Source: JAFIHK01 sp041441455
GTDB taxonomy: Bacteria; Bacteroidota; Bacteroidia; Bacteroidales; UBA932
Direction: 5' to 3'
Assembly: GCA_041441455.1 (NCBI GenBank)
Contig: JASDTB010000044.1
Span: 14,783 to 78,782 of the forward strand
DNA: 64,000 nucleotides
The notes beneath the pieces are model-generated. The model was not told where the DNA came from and searched no databases. It was given only the letters and a program-made list of their open reading frames with translations. Positions 9,503 to 19,030 of the stretch are shown in pieces. How positions within the stretch are numbered: the first letter of the stretch is position 1; each line of letters opens with the position of its first letter. The position numbers were made by a program, and so were the translations under genes.

Positions 9503-11209
9503 TTACCAAGCAGGATTCTGATCATCAGGAGTAAAGTTAGGATTGGATGTAAATTCCTTCATTGGTAACATCATAACATAAGCCCATTTATCAGCAGCAT
9601 ATGAATGCTTAACAGCACATGTTCCGTAATCAGGAATAGCTTTCCCATTTTCTTCACCTAGAGTAGCTAAGAAGTTTGTTTCAGGGAATTGTCTATCAAT
9701 AGCAATTTTTTGTCTAGTTAAGTCAAATAATCTGAAACCTTCACCCCAAAGCTCTATCCTTCTTTGCATCAATACTTCATCAAGTAGGTTACGGGCAGCA
9801 TAAGTTGCATCATCAACATAAGATCTAACTGTTTGAACATTTCCATTAGGGAAAATTGAAGCATCATATCCAGGTACTCTACTTGCCATTAAAGTATTTA
9901 ATGCAGTTCTTGCATCGCCATACTCACCTCTCATACAACTTGCTTCTGCGATAATAAGATACATCTCAGCTGCTCTCATATAAATCAAATCATTTGCCCA
10001 GTTACCAGGTCCTTTCATGCGGAATTTTAGTTGCATATATGAGTTTGAACTATATGGGAATCCTTGTGAAGGATTTTGAGAATTTAGATCATTTTGTTGT
10101 GACTCCCAATATTTTAAATAAACTTGACGTGTTCCAACACCCATCTCATCCATTTGAGCTTGTGTAACGACTCTCCAGTCCATTGTAGGAGCAGTGAACC
10201 ATTTTTGTTTACGGATATCATTATTAGGCATCAGGTCATATATCCATCTTGAAACAAGAACACCAGAGTTTTTAGCGTATCCTCCACCTTCAGCGGCATC
10301 CATATGGCTCATAAATGAAGATACTCCTGTTGCTTGCGCATCCAACACTTGTGCTCCCCACAACCACTCATTATTAATAGAGTTAAAACCGCCAGTCAAC
10401 TCAGTTGTTGACATCATTGCTAGTCCTGGTTTTTCTAATGCCTTTTGGGCCATAGTTTTAGCAGTTGTCCAATCTCTCATCATTAATGCTACTCTAGCTT
10501 TTAGACCATAAGCAGTATAAAGATCTATGTTAGATTTATTTTTTTGTGCTTCTGCATTTTTTAGTTTCTCAATAGCTAAATCTAAATCTGTGTTAATCTG
10601 ATCATAAACTTGTTTTACAGTTCCTCTTCCCTTTCCAATAGTATTCTTATCGGATGGCTCTGTATAAATAGGAACTCCCTTAGCATTTAAGTTTCCATCA
10701 TATGTTAATTGATAGATATTTACTAGATTATAGTACGCAAAAGCTCTAAGAGCAAGCGCCTGCCCAATAACATTATTCTTAAGTTGCTCACTTGCCACAG
10801 CATTAGGCACATACGCAATAATATTATTAGAAGACATAATTATTTTGTAAAAGAATGTCCACCATCCAATAGGTCTATCACTAGTACTAGTAATTTCACC
10901 TCTAACCCAAAATAGATGATCATAAAAGAACCATTGTGAACCTGGATCTCTTTTAGCCATATCTTCTCCTACCATGTCATAGCAATGCAATATTGAAGAA
11001 TAACCAAAATTTTCCGCACCCCATGATGGGGTATAACCAGTCATATACATATAACGATAAATACCATTAATTGCCGCATAAGCACCACTTCCAGTAGAAA
11101 AGACCACATCTGAAGTAGTTTTATCAGTTGGTGTAGTTTCTAACTCCTTTGAGCAAGATGCTAAAAGAGTCAATGAAACTAACATTGTATACAATAAATA
11201 TTTTTTCAT
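9503..11209 (-). CDS. SusD/RagB-family outer-membrane lipoprotein
   Basis: This 568-residue lipoprotein has a signal ending in LLASC with the lipidated Cys at residue 19. RagB/SusD hallmarks are present: the N-terminal helical region with LRAFAYYNLVNIYQLTYDG and PIYTEP, and the C-terminal region with YLIIAEASCMRG, DEVLMQRRIELWGEGFRLFD and LPMKEFTSNPN. The C-terminal signature is complete, so the gene looks intact. It lies 18 bp downstream of the third susC gene and should form its lid. The substrate is unknown. Confidence 0.94.
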   Translation of the reverse strand: MKKYLLYTMLVSLTLLASCSKELETTPTDKTTSDVVFSTGSGAYAAINGIYRYMYMTGYTPSWGAENFGYSSILHCYDMVGEDMAKRDPGSQWFFYDHLFWVRGEITSTSDRPIGWWTFFYKIIMSSNNIIAYVPNAVASEQLKNNVIGQALALRAFAYYNLVNIYQLTYDGNLNAKGVPIYTEPSDKNTIGKGRGTVKQVYDQINTDLDLAIEKLKNAEAQKNKSNIDLYTAYGLKARVALMMRDWTTAKTMAQKALEKPGLAMMSTTELTGGFNSINNEWLWGAQVLDAQATGVSSFMSHMDAAEGGGYAKNSGVLVSRWIYDLMPNNDIRKQKWFTAPTMDWRVVTQAQMDEMGVGTRQVYLKYWESQQNDLNSQNPSQGFPYSSNSYMQLKFRMKGPGNWANDLIYMRAAEMYLIIAEASCMRGEYGDARTALNTLMASRVPGYDASIFPNGNVQTVRSYVDDATYAARNLLDEVLMQRRIELWGEGFRLFDLTRQKIAIDRQFPETNFLATLGEENGKAIPDYGTCAVKHSYAADKWAYVMMLPMKEFTSNPNFTPDDQNPAW

Positions 11210-11227
11210 AATAATTTTCGTATTGGA

Positions 11228-14200
11228 TTAAAATTTAAGATCAATTCCGAATGATATTGTGCGAACTGGTGTATAAGAATAGTCAACAGTTCCATTAAAA
11301 TTATACTGAGGGTCCATTCCTTTTCTATGAGAGAATAGATAGAGGTTATTTGCATTCATAGTCAATCTTAATGATTCAAGACCAAGTTTTTTAACAAACC
11401 TACTATCAAAATTATAACCTAAAGAAATATTCTTGATTGAAAGATAAGATGCATCAGTTAAATAAAAATCAGTGTGATACTTTGTATTCTCGGAAAGTTT
11501 AGGAACATCTGTTATATCACCTGGTTGCTTCCATCTCATATTATAAAGATCCATGTGGTAATTAGCACCAGCATTTCTTGTTTCCATTAATCCAAAGTAA
11601 TTTGAATCATATACCTTACCACCAATAGAGTAAGTTAACAGACATGACAAATCAAAATTATATAATTCAAATGAATTAGTTAAACTACCTTCAAAGTCTG
11701 GCATTCTACTTCCTTGGATGTTTGCATCTGTTCTTTTTGCATTAGCCGTATTGTAGCTAGTAGTTAGTTGTTCAACTCCATTTGCATCAATATATTTGTA
11801 TCTCTGAGCTCCTGTTTGAGGATCAGCTCCTCCATTCATTACAAGATAAAATGAATTTAAAGGATAACCTACTTTAGTAATGTAAACATTCGTAGGGTCT
11901 AGATTTTGTAATCCATCATTTAGTTTTGTCACTTTATTTTTAACATGACTGCCAATGAAAGTTATATCCCACTTAAAGTTCTTATTTTGTACAGGGGTAC
12001 CACCTAAAGTAATATCAATACCTTTATTTTCCATGCTACCTACATTATCAAGGTATGATGCAAAACCAGTAGAGACAGCCATCGGTCTAGACATAATTAA
12101 ATCACCTGTATTCTTAATATAATACTCAACTGTTAATTTTAATCTATGTCCAAATAAAGATGCTTCAATACCAGTATTTAAGTTAGTATTTTTTTCCCAT
12201 TTTAGATTTTTATTCTCAACACTAGTTGGAAATACTCCTCCAAATTCAGCATTTGCGTACTCTAAATCATATAAAGCCTGCCATCCATAATAAGTTCCGA
12301 TATTATCATTACCTTGATATCCATAACTTATTTTGTATGTTAAATTATCAATCCAAGTCAATGATTGCATAAATTTTTCTTTGGATATTTTCCATGAAGC
12401 ACCTAATGACCAGAAGTTACCCCATCTACTGTCTTTGTAAAAACGAGAAGAACCATCAGTTCTATAGCTAGCTGAGAAGTAGTATTTATCTGCGTAGTCA
12501 TAATTTAATCTTGATAAATATGACTCTACCCTATTATCTACGATTTTTGAAGTAGGCATAGATGAAACAGTTGATGCTGCGCTTAATTCATACAATCCAA
12601 AGAATGCAAAACCCTTTTTTGAGGCAAACATATCATAATTATTCATCTTGTAAAATTCATGACCTAATAATAGATTGACATGATGTTGATTATACGTTTT
12701 ATCGTAAGTCAACAATTGGTTAAAAGTGTATGTGAGATTTCTATATGAATACTTTTCAATGTTTCCACCTTGGGAGACGTATTGACCATAAAGTGGATTA
12801 CTGTATTCTGAGTAGTTTTTTGACAAATAATCAAATCCTAAATTAACTGAAAGTGATAAGTCTTTAACAATTGGAATATCTTTATCTGTTTTAAATTCGA
12901 TAAATGTTCTTCCACTTAAATTATCAGTTTTACCAAGATATTTATTATAAGTTAAATCGCCAATAGCGTTAGAATTATTTGCCATTGGTCTTGTATCGCC
13001 ATAGTCAAATATTTTGTCGCCACTTGCATCATACATAGTATTCCCATTAGAATCTTTTTTATAAACAGGATAGATAGGCGACAGCGCAAGCGCTGAGTAC
13101 CAAACATTTGTATAATATGAACCATTATCGAATGTGGAATTTTGCTTAGTTGTTGATGCATTCATTGACATTCCAGCTTTTGCCCAAGATGCAAATTTAG
13201 AATCGACTGTTACTTTAGCAGAAAAACGATCAAAATCGGTATTCATAATTAGCCCATTCTCTTTATAATATCCAAAAGAAAAAAGATACTGAGTTTTTTC
13301 GTCGCCACCAGAAATACCTAATTGATAATCTTGTTTATATGGAGCTTTATTTTGAGCTTCTTTAATCCAATTATCATCCCAACGTAATTTTGCATTTGAT
13401 ACTATTTTACCATCAGCATCAAAAAGTTGAGTACTTTGTATGTCATAAGGGTTATAGCTTTCTCCACCAAGTCTAGACATAAAGTTTGCTCCATAAAGTG
13501 CTCTTGCTGTCTCCATATACTCCTTAGAACTTACAGTTTCATAGTTCAATAAGGCTCTACTAGATACACCAAATTCAGCTTTAAAAGTCACATATTTCTT
13601 TCCGTCTTTACCTCTTTTTGTGTTTATTATCACAACTCCATTTGAACCTCTAGCTCCATAAAGAGTAGATGCTGAAGCATCTTTAAGGATCGACATATTC
13701 TCAATATCATTTGGGTTCAATGCAGAGATTTGTCCATCATATGGAACACCATCAACAACATACAAAGGTTCATTTGATGCTTTTATAGAACCATTACCAC
13801 GAATTCTTATCGAAACACCTGATCCTGGTTGACCACCACCAGCTGTTGTCTGTACTCCAGCAACAGTTCCTTCAATTGCTTTTGTTATGGTAGATGTACT
13901 TCTTTTTATAATAGCATCACTTTTTACTACCTCTGCAGAACCTGTAAATGATTCCTTTTTAGCTGTACCATAAGCAACAACAATAACATTGTCAAGAGCA
14001 ACTGCTTCTGATGCTAAATCAACATTGATAGATGATCTGTTTTGAATTAAAACTTCTTGAGTTTTATAACCTATAAAACTGATTACTAGGGTTCCGTTTG
14101 CTGGAGCTGATAATGAAAATGTACCATTCTCAGCAGTGTTTACACCAGTACGAGTACCTTTTACTTGAACAGATGCGTAAGGTATAGGCTCACCTGTCGC

Positions 14201-14299
14201 CGCATCCTTCACAATACCTGCAACTTGAATATTCTGAGCCGACATGACTCCAGAAAAGACAAGTGCCAAGCATGTTAAAAATAGCCTGAATTTTTTCAT
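11228..14299 (-). CDS. SusC/RagA-family TonB-dependent outer-membrane transporter
   Basis: This 1023-residue protein has a signal peptide ending at GVMSAQ. A carboxypeptidase-regulatory-like domain follows (about 25-95), then the TonB-box-like LDNVIVVAYG. The plug contains IRIRGNGSIKASNEPLYVVD and the signature NPNDIENMSILKDASASTLY. The barrel ends in SFGIDLKF. In the plug it resembles the first SusC in this window more than the second. It sits downstream of gdhA in the same orientation, but a strong hairpin at 14420-14452 and its own -7 box at 14374-14381 suggest independent transcription. Confidence 0.95.
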   Translation of the reverse strand: MKKFRLFLTCLALVFSGVMSAQNIQVAGIVKDAATGEPIPYASVQVKGTRTGVNTAENGTFSLSAPANGTLVISFIGYKTQEVLIQNRSSINVDLASEAVALDNVIVVAYGTAKKESFTGSAEVVKSDAIIKRSTSTITKAIEGTVAGVQTTAGGGQPGSGVSIRIRGNGSIKASNEPLYVVDGVPYDGQISALNPNDIENMSILKDASASTLYGARGSNGVVIINTKRGKDGKKYVTFKAEFGVSSRALLNYETVSSKEYMETARALYGANFMSRLGGESYNPYDIQSTQLFDADGKIVSNAKLRWDDNWIKEAQNKAPYKQDYQLGISGGDEKTQYLFSFGYYKENGLIMNTDFDRFSAKVTVDSKFASWAKAGMSMNASTTKQNSTFDNGSYYTNVWYSALALSPIYPVYKKDSNGNTMYDASGDKIFDYGDTRPMANNSNAIGDLTYNKYLGKTDNLSGRTFIEFKTDKDIPIVKDLSLSVNLGFDYLSKNYSEYSNPLYGQYVSQGGNIEKYSYRNLTYTFNQLLTYDKTYNQHHVNLLLGHEFYKMNNYDMFASKKGFAFFGLYELSAASTVSSMPTSKIVDNRVESYLSRLNYDYADKYYFSASYRTDGSSRFYKDSRWGNFWSLGASWKISKEKFMQSLTWIDNLTYKISYGYQGNDNIGTYYGWQALYDLEYANAEFGGVFPTSVENKNLKWEKNTNLNTGIEASLFGHRLKLTVEYYIKNTGDLIMSRPMAVSTGFASYLDNVGSMENKGIDITLGGTPVQNKNFKWDITFIGSHVKNKVTKLNDGLQNLDPTNVYITKVGYPLNSFYLVMNGGADPQTGAQRYKYIDANGVEQLTTSYNTANAKRTDANIQGSRMPDFEGSLTNSFELYNFDLSCLLTYSIGGKVYDSNYFGLMETRNAGANYHMDLYNMRWKQPGDITDVPKLSENTKYHTDFYLTDASYLSIKNISLGYNFDSRFVKKLGLESLRLTMNANNLYLFSHRKGMDPQYNFNGTVDYSYTPVRTISFGIDLKF

Positions 14300-14373
14300 A
14301 AAATTGAATTTGGTTAATAAATAAAATATTGGGTTAGATTGAATTAATCGCTTTCCAGTTAATCTCGTCTAAA

Positions 14374-14381
14374 CAAATTTA
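14374..14381 (-). promoter_or_regulatory. -7 box (TAAATTTG) for the third susC-susD pair
   Basis: The minus strand reads TAAATTTG, a full match to TAnnTTTG, about 75 bp before the susC start and just downstream of the gdhA terminator hairpin. No clear -33 TTG was found at the expected distance. Confidence 0.5.
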
Positions 14382-14419
14382 ATTTATTATTCATTCGGCT
14401 ATTCCTCTGATTATAAAAT

Positions 14420-14452
14420 AATAGAGCAAGTATAAAATATACTCGCTCTATT
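14420..14452 (-). terminator. Hairpin terminator after gdhA
   Basis: Arms at 14420-14434 and 14438-14452 form a 15-bp stem with one G-T pair and a 3-nt loop. On the minus strand it is followed by ATTTTATAA. It lies about 30 bp past the gdhA stop and separates the kor-gdh operon from the susC-susD pair. Confidence 0.7.
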
Positions 14453-14483
14453 GCATTCGTCGATTTTTATATCGAGTAAATAA

Positions 14484-15821
14484 CTAGCAAAGACCTTGCT
14501 CTAAAGTAGCTTGAGCCACTTTCATGAAGCCTGCAATGTTAGCACCTTTTACATAATTGATATAACCATCTTTTTGTGTACCATATTTAACACAAGCAAT
14601 ATGGATAGATTCCATAATTTGTTTAAGCTTGTTATCAACCTCTTCTGAAGTCCAGCTAATATGCATAGCATTTTGAGTCATTTCTAGACCAGAAACAGCT
14701 ACACCACCTGCGTTAACAGCTTTACCTGGAGCGTAAAGAACTTTAGCATTAATGAATTCATTGATCGCTTCAGGAGTACAACCCATGTTAGATATCTCAC
14801 CAACACATTTAACACCATTTGCAATTAGTTTCTTAGCATCTTCGCCATTAAGTTCGTTTTGGAATGCGCAAGGAAGAGCTACGTCAACCTTAACTTCCCA
14901 AGATTTTTTACCAGGATAGAATTTTGATTCAGGGAATTTAGTAGCATATGGAGCAACAACGTCGTTGTTTGTAGCGCGTAATTCCAACATGTAGTTGATC
15001 TTTTCAGCAGTCATACCACTTTCGTCAACTATAAGACCATCTGGACCAGAAAGAGCAATAACTTTAGCCCCTAGTTCAGTAGCTTTTAAAGCAGCACCCC
15101 AAGCAACATTACCAAAACCAGATACAGAAACAGTCATACCTTTGATGTCCATTCCTCTAGTCTTAAGCATATGTTGTACGAAGTAAACTCCACCGAAACC
15201 TGTAGCCTCTGGACGGATCAATGAACCTCCCCAAGTGCTACCTTTTCCGGTAAGTACTCCTGTGTTTTCGCGAGCAAGTTTTTTGTACCAGCCGTACATG
15301 TAACCGATTTCACGTCCACCTACTCCGATATCACCTGCAGGAACATCAGTATCAGGACCAATATTTCTCCAAAGCTCAGTTATGAAAGCTTGGCAGAAAC
15401 GCATGATTTCAGCATCTGATTTCCCTTTTGGATCGAAATCTGAACCACCTTTACCTCCACCCATAGGAAGAGTTGTAAGAGCATTTTTAAATGTTTGTTC
15501 AAATCCTAAAAATTTAAGAATTGAAGGGGTAACAGAAGGATGGAAACGGAAACCACCTTTGTATGGACCGATTGCATTGCTGAATTGTACACGGTAGCCA
15601 AGGTTAGTTTTCACTTCACCTTTATCATCTTGCCATGTAACGCGGAAAGTAAAGATACGATCTGGCTCAACTAGTCTTTCGATAATCTTTGCTTTTTCAA
15701 ATTCAGGGTGTTGGTTGTACACCTCTTCAATTGATTCTAAAACTTCGTGAACTGCTTGTAAGTACTCTTTTTCATGGCCATATTTTTTCTCTAGAGAGGC
15801 CATAATTTCTGCTACTTTCAT
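14484..15821 (-). CDS. gdhA: Glutamate dehydrogenase (hexameric, probably NADP-type)
   Basis: This cytoplasmic enzyme interconverts glutamate and 2-oxoglutarate plus ammonia. The 445-residue length matches the hexameric bacterial GdhA family. The substrate domain has PYKGGFRFHPSV (about 86-97) and the active-site lysine in MGGGKGGSDFDPKGKSD at residue 124. The nucleotide-binding domain has the Rossmann motif VSGFGNVAWGAA. The gene follows korB by 55 bp in the same orientation. With KorAB it would connect glutamate to succinyl-CoA and reduced ferredoxin. The cofactor (NADP or NAD) is inferred from family and length, not read directly. Confidence 0.96.
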   Translation of the reverse strand: MKVAEIMASLEKKYGHEKEYLQAVHEVLESIEEVYNQHPEFEKAKIIERLVEPDRIFTFRVTWQDDKGEVKTNLGYRVQFSNAIGPYKGGFRFHPSVTPSILKFLGFEQTFKNALTTLPMGGGKGGSDFDPKGKSDAEIMRFCQAFITELWRNIGPDTDVPAGDIGVGGREIGYMYGWYKKLARENTGVLTGKGSTWGGSLIRPEATGFGGVYFVQHMLKTRGMDIKGMTVSVSGFGNVAWGAALKATELGAKVIALSGPDGLIVDESGMTAEKINYMLELRATNNDVVAPYATKFPESKFYPGKKSWEVKVDVALPCAFQNELNGEDAKKLIANGVKCVGEISNMGCTPEAINEFINAKVLYAPGKAVNAGGVAVSGLEMTQNAMHISWTSEEVDNKLKQIMESIHIACVKYGTQKDGYINYVKGANIAGFMKVAQATLEQGLC

Positions 15822-15876
15822 AATAGTATTAATTGTTAATTTATTAAGTTTTAAATATGTTTTTGATTAAACAAGT

Positions 15877-16893
15877 CTATTTTACTTCCCAAGTTGCACC
15901 ACTTCTTAGAAGTTCGTCCATATTTTTAATTTGTGCATGTTCACGAACATCAATAACTTGGTCACGTACATTGTCGTCATAAGTTTTATCTTTGACAGCG
16001 CGGATAACTCCTAACGCCACAGGAAATTCTGGATATTTCATATCTATTAGCATAGAGTGTAGTCCTGGATTCTCCTCTTCAGCATCATGAATTAAAAGAT
16101 CTTTCTCAGTTATACCATCTTCGCCAATCTTAACAACTTTAAGTTTCATTCCATCAAGCATCAAACCTTTATCTCTGTTCTTACCAAAGATCATTGGCTC
16201 ACCGTGCTTCAATACAATAACTCTATCTTCTCTGCTCTCTTTTTCAGAGATAGTTGAGTGAGTTTTATCATTAAATATCACGCAGTTAACCAACATTTCA
16301 GTTACAGCTGTACCATCATGTTTAGCAGATGCAACCATAATATCTTGGGTAAGTTTTAGCTCTACATCTAAACTTCTTGCAAAGAATGTTCCTCTTGAAC
16401 CAAGTACTAAAGCACCAGGATTGAATGGATGCTCAACTGTTCCATAAGGAGAGGTCTTAGTCATAATACCCAATTTTGAAGTTGGAGAGTATTGACCTTT
16501 TGTTAGACCATAAATTTGATTATTGAAGAGAATTATATTGATATCAATATTTCTTCTTATTGCATGGATAAAGTGATTACCTCCGATTGCAAGAGCATCA
16601 CCATCTCCAGTGATTTGCCATACAGTCAAAGTAGGGTTAGCTACTTTAACTCCTGTAGCAATTGCTGCAGCACGACCATGAATACCATGAAATCCATAAG
16701 TATTCATATAATAAGGGAATCTTGAAGAACATCCGATTCCTGAAACAAAGACAAATCTCTCCTTTGTGTAATTCAGAGCTTCGCAAATTTCTGGCATTGC
16801 TCTTTGTACAGAGGCTAGTATTGCGTGGTCACCGCATCCTGGGCACCATTTTACCTCTTGATTACTTTTAAAATCTTGTGGAGTATATTTCAT
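15877..16893 (-). CDS. korB: 2-oxoacid:ferredoxin oxidoreductase, beta (thiamine-diphosphate) subunit
   Basis: This 338-residue protein is the catalytic beta subunit that binds thiamine diphosphate and a [4Fe-4S] cluster. WCPGCG supplies Cys17 and Cys20; Cys55 (GIGCSSR) and Cys204 (LVNCVIF) fit as the other two cluster ligands. The thiamine-diphosphate motif begins with GDGD at 96-99 and continues to GGNHFIHA and FNNQIYGLTKGQ. The gene lies 23 bp downstream of the alpha subunit. A 2-oxoglutarate preference is inferred from the gdhA neighbour and the fused alpha/gamma partner. Other 2-oxoacids such as branched-chain ones cannot be excluded. Confidence 0.92.
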   Translation of the reverse strand: MKYTPQDFKSNQEVKWCPGCGDHAILASVQRAMPEICEALNYTKERFVFVSGIGCSSRFPYYMNTYGFHGIHGRAAAIATGVKVANPTLTVWQITGDGDALAIGGNHFIHAIRRNIDINIILFNNQIYGLTKGQYSPTSKLGIMTKTSPYGTVEHPFNPGALVLGSRGTFFARSLDVELKLTQDIMVASAKHDGTAVTEMLVNCVIFNDKTHSTISEKESREDRVIVLKHGEPMIFGKNRDKGLMLDGMKLKVVKIGEDGITEKDLLIHDAEEENPGLHSMLIDMKYPEFPVALGVIRAVKDKTYDDNVRDQVIDVREHAQIKNMDELLRSGATWEVK

Positions 16894-16916
16894 TTCTGTA
16901 ATTTTTTCTGGTGATA

Positions 16917-18749
16917 TTATAGAATTGCGTTAACTGCGTCAACAATCTCCTTAACGATAAATGGCTGACCTTGTACTTTATTGCACTGTAAGTAGTTAAA
17001 CTGCTGATGTCTTGCTCTTAAATAGTCAGCAAACTGACCACTATTTAACTCACAAACGATCAACTTTTTAAACTTAGAGAAAACGTCTGCTGTATTTTTA
17101 GGTAATGGGAATATATAGTCAAAGTGAGCTAGACTAACCTTCTTACCTTCAGATTGAAGTTGTTTTACAGCAGTATAAAGGTGACCGAAAGTTCCTCCCC
17201 ATCCAATAATCAACACATCTCCACTATCCTCTCCAATAACTTGTTGTTCAGGAATAAATTCAGCAAGTTTTGCTACTTTATCAGCTCTCTCTTTCACCAT
17301 TCTTTCATGAACGATAGGATCAGACGAGACATTACCATTGTTGTCTTTTTCAAGACCACCAATTCTATGCTCTAAGCCAGGCGTTCCAGGGAAAGCCCAT
17401 CTTCTAGCAAGTCTCTGCTCATCGCGCTTATAAGGCCAATATGGAGTCTCTGCCTCTGTAATTACCGGAGGTGTTACAGATGGATAATCTTTCATACTAG
17501 GAATTCTCCAAGGTTCAGAACCGTTTCCTAAGAAACCCTCTGTTAGAAGCATTACTGGCATCATATGCTCCATAGCATACTTACCTGCATAGAACGCTGC
17601 ATCAAAGCAATGAGAAGGAGAGTGAGCTGCAATCACAGCAATAGGACATTCTCCATTTCTACCATATAGTGCTTGATTTAGGTCGGTTTGCTCAGTTTTT
17701 GTAGGAATACCTGTTGAAGGACCACTTCTTTGAACATCAACAATTACAAGAGGAAGTTCGGTAATCATTGCCAGACCAAGGGCCTCTGATTTTAGGGAAA
17801 GACCAGGCCCAGAAGTAGTTGTAACTGCAAAATTACCAGCATAAGCAGCTCCAATTGCAGTACAGATACCTGCTATCTCATCTTCACACTGAAGAGTTTT
17901 AGCATTTAAATCTTTTCTTAAAGCAAGTTCCTCTAAAATAGATGTAGCTGGAGTGATAGGATAAGAGCCACAGAAAAGAGGTCTTCCCGATTTTTCAGCA
18001 GCTGCAAGTAAACCCCAAGCTGTTGCTTGATTTCCATTTATATTTCTATAAATGCCTTTCTCACATTTAGCAGGCTGTACAGTATAAGTGTTAGCTATAG
18101 CATGAATGTTTCCAGCATAATTATAACCATCATGAAGTACCTTTTTATTGGCATCAATCAATTGAGGTTTTTTACGAAACTTTTTCTCTAGATATTGCTC
18201 TGTATACTCCATTGGTCTGTTGAACATAAAGTAACACATACCTAGAGTAAACATATTTTTAGATCTTATAATTGACTTCGGATCAAGACCACTATCTTTC
18301 AAACTCTCTTTTGTCAGAGAAGTAATAGGAGCAAAAATAATATTTCTATCTTCTATTTTAAGTTCAGTGATTGGATCATCTGTCTTAAAACCAGCCTTTG
18401 TCAGACCTTTTTCATCGAACGTATCAGAGTCTAAAATAATACTCGCTGTTGGTTTTGCCCATTTTGCATTTGCTTTTAAAGCAGCTGGGTTCATTGCTAC
18501 AAGAACATCGCAAAAATCACCAGGAGTTCTGATTTCACCACTTCCAATATGAACTTGGAATCCAGAAACACCAGAAACAGTTCCTTGAGGTGCTCTGATT
18601 TCCGCCGGGAAATCTGGGAAAGTAGAGATTTCATTGCCGTACAGGGCAGAGGCATCAGCAAACAGAGTTCCTGTTAACTGCATTCCATCTCCTGAATCCC
18701 CTGTAAACCTTATCACAACTTCTTGTGTGTCAATAACTTTGTGTTGCAT
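16917..18749 (-). CDS. korA: 2-oxoacid:ferredoxin oxidoreductase, fused gamma-alpha subunit
   Basis: This 610-residue protein fuses an N-terminal gamma domain (RFTGDSGDGMQLTG, about 12-25, through about 190) to a pyrimidine-binding alpha domain. The alpha domain begins near GNQATAWGLLAAAEKSG and has YPITPATSILEEL and TTTSGPGLSLKSEALGLA. The fused layout is the usual KorA architecture in Bacteroidetes. It pairs with the beta subunit 23 bp downstream to oxidise a 2-oxoacid with CoA to acyl-CoA, CO2 and reduced ferredoxin, or the reverse reductive carboxylation. No separate ferredoxin-like delta subunit is present nearby. A TACTTTTG promoter box lies 50 bp upstream. Confidence 0.93.
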   Translation of the reverse strand: MQHKVIDTQEVVIRFTGDSGDGMQLTGTLFADASALYGNEISTFPDFPAEIRAPQGTVSGVSGFQVHIGSGEIRTPGDFCDVLVAMNPAALKANAKWAKPTASIILDSDTFDEKGLTKAGFKTDDPITELKIEDRNIIFAPITSLTKESLKDSGLDPKSIIRSKNMFTLGMCYFMFNRPMEYTEQYLEKKFRKKPQLIDANKKVLHDGYNYAGNIHAIANTYTVQPAKCEKGIYRNINGNQATAWGLLAAAEKSGRPLFCGSYPITPATSILEELALRKDLNAKTLQCEDEIAGICTAIGAAYAGNFAVTTTSGPGLSLKSEALGLAMITELPLVIVDVQRSGPSTGIPTKTEQTDLNQALYGRNGECPIAVIAAHSPSHCFDAAFYAGKYAMEHMMPVMLLTEGFLGNGSEPWRIPSMKDYPSVTPPVITEAETPYWPYKRDEQRLARRWAFPGTPGLEHRIGGLEKDNNGNVSSDPIVHERMVKERADKVAKLAEFIPEQQVIGEDSGDVLIIGWGGTFGHLYTAVKQLQSEGKKVSLAHFDYIFPLPKNTADVFSKFKKLIVCELNSGQFADYLRARHQQFNYLQCNKVQGQPFIVKEIVDAVNAIL

Positions 18750-18798
18750 ACGATTTAGTTTTGTTAAGCTTTAGCTTTTTTGTCGTTGAATTATTAGA

Positions 18799-18806
18799 CA
18801 AAAGTA
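18799..18806 (-). promoter_or_regulatory. -7 box (TACTTTTG) for korA-korB-gdhA
   Basis: The minus strand reads TACTTTTG, a full match to TAnnTTTG, 50 bp before the korA start. No clear -33 element was seen. The rest of the spacer up to 19030 is AT-rich. It contains a small inverted repeat (AATGAT, TTGT, ATCATT near 18910-18925) of unknown meaning. Confidence 0.55.
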
Positions 18807-19030
18807 AGTAATATATTTCACCTAAATATAATTTTTCGATTAAATGTTAATTTATTATTAAAAAAAACTTTTTTCATACAATATTATAAGAAAATAAAGT
18901 CAATCTCCTAATGATTTGTATCATTTAATCCTAAATTTTCTAAATAAACAAACCTAAATCAATAGTAAAATTTCAATTATGAACAATTCGGTATTCTATT
19001 TGTATATTCGCAAGTTAAAAATCAAAAAAT

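Noticed and set aside
18965..19030. Promoter-like TATATTCG and a 13-codon frame before the gamma-carbonic-anhydrase gene
   Set aside because: Neither candidate -7 box matches the TAnnTTTG consensus fully, and the tiny frame has no support.
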